A stretch of DNA of 7,546 nucleotides from JBGPBY01 sp041481485 (GTDB lineage Bacteria > Acidobacteriota > Terriglobia > 20CM-2-55-15), in contig JBGPBY010000364.1 in the NCBI GenBank assembly GCA_041481485.1, positions 1 through 7,546 on the forward strand. Reading direction: 5' to 3'. Shown here in pieces: positions 7,106 through 7,546 of this stretch. Under the pieces are notes generated by a model. It searched no databases. It had not been told where the DNA came from and saw only the letters and a list, made by a program, of their open reading frames with translations. Within the stretch, counting starts at the first letter, position 1, and each line of letters begins with the position of its first letter. The position numbers and the translations under genes are program-made.

Positions 7106-7353
7106 GGTGTGAGTGTCCTCACTTGCAACTGTCAATTGATTTGTTGTCCGTTGATTAATGGCCCTGGTGACATTGACCCAATGAATTAAGGATTCTTGCC
7201 GCGCGCGTTTTGCAGCCGCGGCAAAATCTCCATTGGAATAAACCGCGAGCCGTAATGGGTCAAGAATCCTTAATTCATTGGGTCAATGTCACCAGGGCCA
7301 TTAATCAACGGACAACAAATCAATTGACAGTTGCAAGTGAGGACGCTCATACC
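7106..7353. repeat. Long near-perfect inverted repeat (93-bp arms, 62-base centre)
   Basis: The left arm is 7106-7198 and the right arm 7261-7353. Aligned as reverse complements they differ at only two of 93 positions (7109/7350 and 7114/7345), both near the outer ends. In a plus-strand RNA both differences give G-U wobble pairs, so the hairpin would be continuous; in a minus-strand RNA they would be A-C mismatches. The left arm is about 42% GC by count over 7111-7198, lower than the coding regions appear. The arms contain no convincing ORF, tRNA or transposase fragment. I see no target-site duplication outside the ends. The element lies between two convergent genes. It could be a MITE or foldback element, a structured non-coding RNA, a protein-bound palindrome or a library foldback chimera. 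The structure is seen directly; its nature is unknown. Confidence 0.95.
7196..7224. repeat. GC-rich hairpin in the centre of the long inverted repeat
   Basis: TTGCCGCG (7196-7203) and CGCGGCAA (7217-7224) form a perfect 8-bp stem around a 13-base loop. The stem borrows the last three bases of the long repeat's left arm, so the two pairings compete slightly at that edge. The rest of the centre (7225-7260) shows no strong structure, apart from an 8-base copy of an arm segment at its end. Confidence 0.6.
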
Positions 7354-7360
7354 CTCATTC

Positions 7361-7406
7361 AAAAAAAGGGGACAGACTCCCGATTCGGAATCTGTCCCTT
7401 TTTTTT
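7361..7406. terminator. Bidirectional intrinsic terminator with a REP-like core
   Basis: Positions 7361-7376 pair with 7391-7406 as 16 consecutive base pairs, with one G-U wobble (7368/7399) in the plus-strand RNA. The outer pairs are A7 opposite a T8 run, so both directions end in a U-tract after a GC-containing stem (GGGGACAGA / TCTGTCCC). The 14-base loop contains the small palindrome CCGATTCGG (7380-7388). The hairpin sits between convergent genes and starts seven bases after the long inverted repeat, so it can end transcripts of the redox operon and of the minus-strand gene. The GGGGACAGA core resembles repetitive extragenic palindromes that I recall as common in soil bacteria. That resemblance is from memory and not tested. 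Confidence 0.75.
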
Positions 7407-7419
7407 CTGAGAGAACGAA

Positions 7420-7546
7420 CTAGCCCTTCTTCACCGTAAACGTGACAGGCGCCGGGGGAGGCGGAGCTGCTGCTGCATCTGCAGGAGCTGCGCCGCCACC
7501 GCCACCACCACGGCCACCACGGCCACCGGCCGGATTCACGACGCTG
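7420..7546 (-). CDS. 3' end of an unidentified gene with a Gly/Arg- and Ala/Pro-rich C-terminal tail
   Basis: Only the last 41 codons and the stop (TAG, complement of 7420-7422) are in the window; the gene continues past its right edge. The visible tail begins SVVNPAGGRGGRGGGGGG, passes through an Ala-rich linker and four prolines, and ends PVTFTVKKG. The composition (two RGG repeats, a six-glycine run, then AAPADAAAAPPPP) suggests a flexible C-terminal tail or linker followed by a short beta-strand-like end. This can occur in secreted acidobacterial proteins, but I cannot name the family from this fragment. Reading direction is supported by the frame staying open to the window edge, in-frame codons typical of high-GC DNA, and the terminator placed 14 bases downstream of the stop. 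Low-complexity GC-rich DNA also gives chance open frames, so the call is moderate. Confidence 0.6.
   Translation of the reverse strand, partial: SVVNPAGGRGGRGGGGGGAAPADAAAAPPPPAPVTFTVKKG

Noticed and set aside
7106..7353. Integron attC site or retron RNA
   Set aside because: No attC core-type sites and no integrase are seen; there is no reverse transcriptase gene, and a near-perfect 93-bp stem does not resemble retron msr/msd architecture.
7210..7410. A 66-codon plus-strand open frame across the right repeat arm
   Set aside because: It runs through the inverted repeat and the terminator hairpin, has no start signal and no recognisable protein features.
1..7546. CRISPR array, tRNA or rRNA genes
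   Set aside because: No regularly spaced direct repeats, no tRNA-like cloverleaf and no rRNA sequence were found on reading both strands.

Overview
The window looks like a chromosomal segment of a soil-type Gram-negative bacterium, most likely of the Acidobacteriota. This rests on gene content and protein style (an alternative complex III-like cluster, a short RNB-family nuclease, a Gly/Arg- and Pro-rich protein tail) and on moderately high GC with long AT-poorer intergenic repeats. No rRNA or other phylogenetic marker is present, so the assignment is an inference.

Layout: bases 1-66 are low complexity (C-rich). A minus-strand gene (67-1539) encodes a compact RNase II/R-family exoribonuclease. 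A 70-base divergent intergenic region separates it from a plus-strand operon (1610-7076) of five tightly spaced genes: a membrane-anchored pentaheme cytochrome c (ActA-like), a Tat-lipoprotein of the molybdopterin oxidoreductase fold (ActB N-terminal half), a separate four-cluster ferredoxin subunit (ActB C-terminal half), a 10-helix NrfD/PsrC-type quinol-site membrane protein (ActC) and a small two-helix DUF3341 protein (ActD). Gaps after the second gene are +6, -20 and -4 bases, so translation is probably coupled. Downstream lies a gene-free stretch (7077-7419). It is filled by a nearly perfect 93-bp inverted repeat around a 62-base centre, followed at once by a REP-like terminator hairpin. 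The window closes with the 3' end of a convergent minus-strand gene (7420-7546) whose product ends in a Gly/Arg-rich, Ala/Pro-rich tail.

How the genes work together: the five operon products should form a periplasm-facing membrane complex that takes electrons from, or gives them to, the quinone pool through ActC. The electrons would pass through the Fe-S subunit to the pentaheme cytochrome. The set is intermediate between alternative complex III (ACIII) and Qrc/Psr-type complexes. ActB is split in two, its molybdopterin-fold half keeps a CxxCxxxCx43C cluster motif that I remember as lost from canonical ActB, and the usual actE and actF do not follow. The most unexplained element is the long hairpin at 7106-7353.
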